The translations under genes and the position numbers were made by a program. The notes beneath the pieces are model-generated. The model ran no database searches and was not told the origin of the DNA. It was given only the letters and a program-made list of their open reading frames with translations. From Opitutia bacterium (GTDB lineage: Bacteria; Verrucomicrobiota; Verrucomicrobiia; Opitutales; Opitutaceae), in contig CANJIU010000053.1 of NCBI GenBank assembly GCA_947474365.1, positions 1 to 62,372 of the forward strand: 62,372 nt of DNA. Direction: 5' to 3'. Position 1 is the first letter of the stretch, and every line of letters starts with the position of its first letter. Shown piece after piece: positions 59,669-62,372 of this stretch.

Positions 59669-62372
59669 ATGTTGTCACCCCACGTCTCCGCGCCCCTCGC
59701 CGTCGTTGCCCTGTGCAGCGCCGTCGTCTCTGGCGCGACGACCACGGTGGCCGCACCGGCGGAGAAGCGGGCCTTCAACCTCCCCCGCGGCGACGCCGCC
59801 GGCACGCTGAAGCAATTCGCGGCCGCCGCCGGCACGCCGATCGTCTACCTCGTCGATCGCGTCCGCGGCGTCACCACAAACGCGGTGACCGGCGAGTTCA
59901 TACCTCGCGAAGCACTCGAACGCATGCTCGCCGGCTCGGCCCTCGAAGCCGCGCAGGACGCCGCCACCGGCGCCCTCGTCGTCAGCCGTAAACGCAGCGT
60001 GAGCGACGCGCCACCACGCACCGGGGAGGTCGGACCTGTTTCCGACCCGCAACCCAGACCACCAGCAAAACCCATGAAATCCCCGCGCACGCTGCTCGCC
60101 GCCTTTTTCAGCCTGATTATCGGATCACACCCAGCCATGAATGCCGCGGACGCATCTTTCGGCACCGTCGATGGTCGCGTAGAAAATGCCGCAGCAGGCA
60201 CCTACCTCGGAAATGCCCGTCTCACGATCGCCGGCGGTTTGGAAACGTTCACAGATGCGTTTGGCTATTTCCGGTTTCCCGCGGTGCCGGTGGGCGAGGC
60301 GAAAGTTGGCGTGTTTTACACCGGCTTTCCCGCCCAGGAAAAGCTGGTGCGGGTAGTGGCGGGACAAGTCGTCACCCAGAATTTCTCGCTGTCCGCATTG
60401 GGTATGAGCGACCCCGATGCGACGGTGAAACTCGATGCGTTTGTCGTCGCGGCCGGCCGTGAAATGTCGGCGGCAGGGATGGCCGTGAACGAGCAGCGCT
60501 ACACCCAGAGCATCAAGACCGTCGTTTCTTCCGACACGTTTGGCGACACCGCGGACGGCAATGTCGGTGAGTTCGTCAAGTTTCTGCCCGGGGTGAGCCT
60601 CGGCTACACCGGTGGGCAAGCGTCGTCGATTTCGCTCGGGGGGGTGCCAGCCGATTTTACGCCGATCACGATCGACGGCAACCGCCTCGCGAGTGCCACC
60701 CAAGCGGAATCACGCACAATCCAGCTCGATCAAATCTCGATCAATAACATGGCGCGCGTCGAAATTGTGCGCTCCCAAAACGCCGACGCGCCGGCGAACG
60801 GAATTGGCGGCACAGTGAATCTGATCCCAAAGAGCGCATTTGAGCGGAAAAGCCCCACCTATACGGTGAAAGCACAATCGGTGTTTCTTGATCAGGCAGT
60901 CTGGGCCCGCGGAAAACCGTGGAAAATCATTCCCAGTTACGACGCGACCGCGGTGGTGCCGGTGTCGAAGAACTTTGGATTCACCCTCAACGCGACCGAC
61001 TCCTCCGTCGAATCCGCACAATACATCTCACAAATGTTCTGGGTTCCCACGAGACTGGCGACATCGGCCAATCTGCCGACGACGGCATTCGACAAGCCGT
61101 ATCTTGGCCGTCACCTCAGAGGGAACTCTCCCAAGCTCGTGGTCCGTCAGTCCGGGGCGCTCTCGGCCGACTGGAGAATATTTGCGGACGACGTGGTTTC
61201 GTTCGGCTTTCAATACGGTTTTTTCAACGAACAGCTCTACGGTTATCCTCGTGGCAATATTCAGTATGAACCGGGCCGCGTAACCTCATTTGGTCCGACG
61301 TTCACGCAGGGCGCCGTCGGGGCGGGGTCGCTTCAAATGAACAATTCGACCCGGGATGTGACCGGAACGACGTGGCAGCCAAGCCTGCGTTGGCGCCACA
61401 ACGGTCCCGTTTGGCGCATGGAGGCAGGTGGGGCGTTTTCCCGGTCGAGCTATCAGGACCGCAACATCGACAAGGGTTATTGGGGCCCCGCCAATGCACT
61501 ATGGAGCAACCTCACGGTCCGTTTCGACGATGTGAGCTATATGCGTCCGGGAACAATCGCGGTGACGGATGCGGCCGGCCGGCCCGTTGATCCGACCAAG
61601 ATCAAAGACTATCTCTTGGAGACAGTCGGTTCGAGCCCGGTCGACCGCTCCGACATTGTGCGCAGCTTCACCGGGTCGGTGCGGCGCGACCTTGCGCTGC
61701 GCGTCCCCCTCACCGTGAAAGCGGGTTTCGACTTCGGTTCACAGACGCGGGATATCCGCAATCCCTCGGTCACCTATGGTTACGTCGGACCGGACGGCGT
61801 CGCGCGGACCGCGGACGACTCGGCGGAGCGGTGGCGCGAACCCAGGTACGAGAATATCATTTATGGGTTTGGTTTCGACTCCCGGCAGGGCTTCGATAAC
61901 GCGGCCGTCTACGACACCTTCAAGGCTCACCCGGAATATTTTCAACTCAACGCGACTCAAGAAGTGAACGCCTATCGCGCCACGGTGAACGCGTCGAAAC
62001 GAATGACCGAGGCAATCTCCGCTCCGTACCTGCGGTTCGATCTCCCGCAACTGCTGGACCGGAAGCTTTCGATTACGGGCGGCGTGCGCTTCGAGCGGAC
62101 CGAGTTCAACGGCGTCGGACCGTTGATCAATCCCTCGTTTATTTATCAGCGGGACGCGGCAGGAAACATTGTGCGGGTCAACGGCCAGCCAGTCGCGATT
62201 GCGGCTCTGGCCACACTCGCCGGCACAAAGCTGGCGTACATTGAGCGCGGAGCGAAGGTCGAACACAGCTACGGAAACTATTTTCCGAGCATGAACGCCA
62301 CCGGCAATATCCTGCCGAATCTGATCGGCCGTATTTCCTACGCGCGCTCGATCGCGCGGCCGAATTTCAACA
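59669..62372 (+). CDS. TonB-dependent receptor with STN module and internal signal-like segment, 3'-partial
   Basis: An open frame of 901 codons runs off the right edge. It starts at ATG 59669 with a signal-like segment (LAVVALCSAVVSGATTTVAA) and an STN module (RAFNLPRGDAAGTLKQFAAA, AGTPIVYLVDRVRG). At residue 136 (nt 60074) a second signal-peptide-like stretch follows in frame (MKSPRTLLAAFFSLIIGSHP). Then come a carboxypeptidase-regulatory-like domain (TVDGRVENAAAGTYLGNARL) and a TonB-box-like VKLDAFVV. The plug has GEFVKFLPGVSLGYTGGQ and NNMARVEIVRSQNADAPANG, followed by barrel strands. It is the likely sensor of the second sigma/FecR pair. The plug is unlike the five other receptors (no RGPNALLFG), so it is a different subclass. 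Confidence 0.85.
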   Translation, partial: MLSPHVSAPLAVVALCSAVVSGATTTVAAPAEKRAFNLPRGDAAGTLKQFAAAAGTPIVYLVDRVRGVTTNAVTGEFIPREALERMLAGSALEAAQDAATGALVVSRKRSVSDAPPRTGEVGPVSDPQPRPPAKPMKSPRTLLAAFFSLIIGSHPAMNAADASFGTVDGRVENAAAGTYLGNARLTIAGGLETFTDAFGYFRFPAVPVGEAKVGVFYTGFPAQEKLVRVVAGQVVTQNFSLSALGMSDPDATVKLDAFVVAAGREMSAAGMAVNEQRYTQSIKTVVSSDTFGDTADGNVGEFVKFLPGVSLGYTGGQASSISLGGVPADFTPITIDGNRLASATQAESRTIQLDQISINNMARVEIVRSQNADAPANGIGGTVNLIPKSAFERKSPTYTVKAQSVFLDQAVWARGKPWKIIPSYDATAVVPVSKNFGFTLNATDSSVESAQYISQMFWVPTRLATSANLPTTAFDKPYLGRHLRGNSPKLVVRQSGALSADWRIFADDVVSFGFQYGFFNEQLYGYPRGNIQYEPGRVTSFGPTFTQGAVGAGSLQMNNSTRDVTGTTWQPSLRWRHNGPVWRMEAGGAFSRSSYQDRNIDKGYWGPANALWSNLTVRFDDVSYMRPGTIAVTDAAGRPVDPTKIKDYLLETVGSSPVDRSDIVRSFTGSVRRDLALRVPLTVKAGFDFGSQTRDIRNPSVTYGYVGPDGVARTADDSAERWREPRYENIIYGFGFDSRQGFDNAAVYDTFKAHPEYFQLNATQEVNAYRATVNASKRMTEAISAPYLRFDLPQLLDRKLSITGGVRFERTEFNGVGPLINPSFIYQRDAAGNIVRVNGQPVAIAALATLAGTKLAYIERGAKVEHSYGNYFPSMNATGNILPNLIGRISYARSIARPNFN

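Overview
The window looks like chromosomal DNA of a high-GC member of the Verrucomicrobia, most likely Opitutaceae. This rests on family content, not on a database search: a DUF1552 protein next to a PSD-type (DUF1592/1588/1585) cytochrome, a 'PVC-type' heme dehydrogenase, several exported sulfatases, ThuA and SGNH proteins, and six TonB-dependent receptors that share an L-[S/N/T/D]-[P/A]-F-x-V box before the plug. There is no plasmid, phage or transposase gene, and I saw no rRNA, tRNA or CRISPR array.

Layout. 1-3.3 kb is the end of an exopolysaccharide locus: a GT4 glycosyltransferase overlapped (ATGA) by a Wzz-type chain-length protein that carries a probable one-base frameshift. 3.4-7.0 kb encodes three exported proteins (a lectin-like protein, an alpha/beta hydrolase and a sulfatase). 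7.2-25.5 kb is a co-directional run with a FecI-type sigma factor, a FecR anti-sigma factor and a FecA-type receptor at its head. It continues with an exported glycosidase-like protein, DUF1552, a diheme-like PSD cytochrome, a second sulfatase, ThuA, a degenerate SGNH protein and a large heme dehydrogenase. Many junctions are 4-bp stop/start overlaps. I read it as an envelope system for import and oxidative or hydrolytic breakdown of a sulfated glycan, and it is the best candidate here for a little-described system.

25.5-40.6 kb holds two LacI regulators, each divergent from a TonB receptor, a SOUL heme-binding protein, a third receptor, a 40-bp hairpin tandem repeat and a large secreted beta-helix/Calx-beta protein. 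At 40.7 kb lies a polysaccharide pyruvyl transferase family protein with an apparent export signal. 42.1-48.8 kb is a sugar-acid catabolic unit: a XylR-like AraC regulator, a triple palindrome, an MFS permease, an SDR dehydrogenase, an enolase-superfamily dehydratase and a DUF6259 glycosidase-like protein. Then come a fourth receptor of this group, a beta-propeller glycosidase and a convergent Gfo/Idh/MocA oxidoreductase (to 55.2 kb).

55.2-62.4 kb is a second sigma/FecR/receptor locus. Unlike the first it is loosened by long non-coding gaps packed with inverted repeats, at least one of which (with terminal inverted repeats) has a shorter relative at 17.9 kb. The last receptor runs off the window and joins an STN module in frame to a second signal-peptide-like segment.
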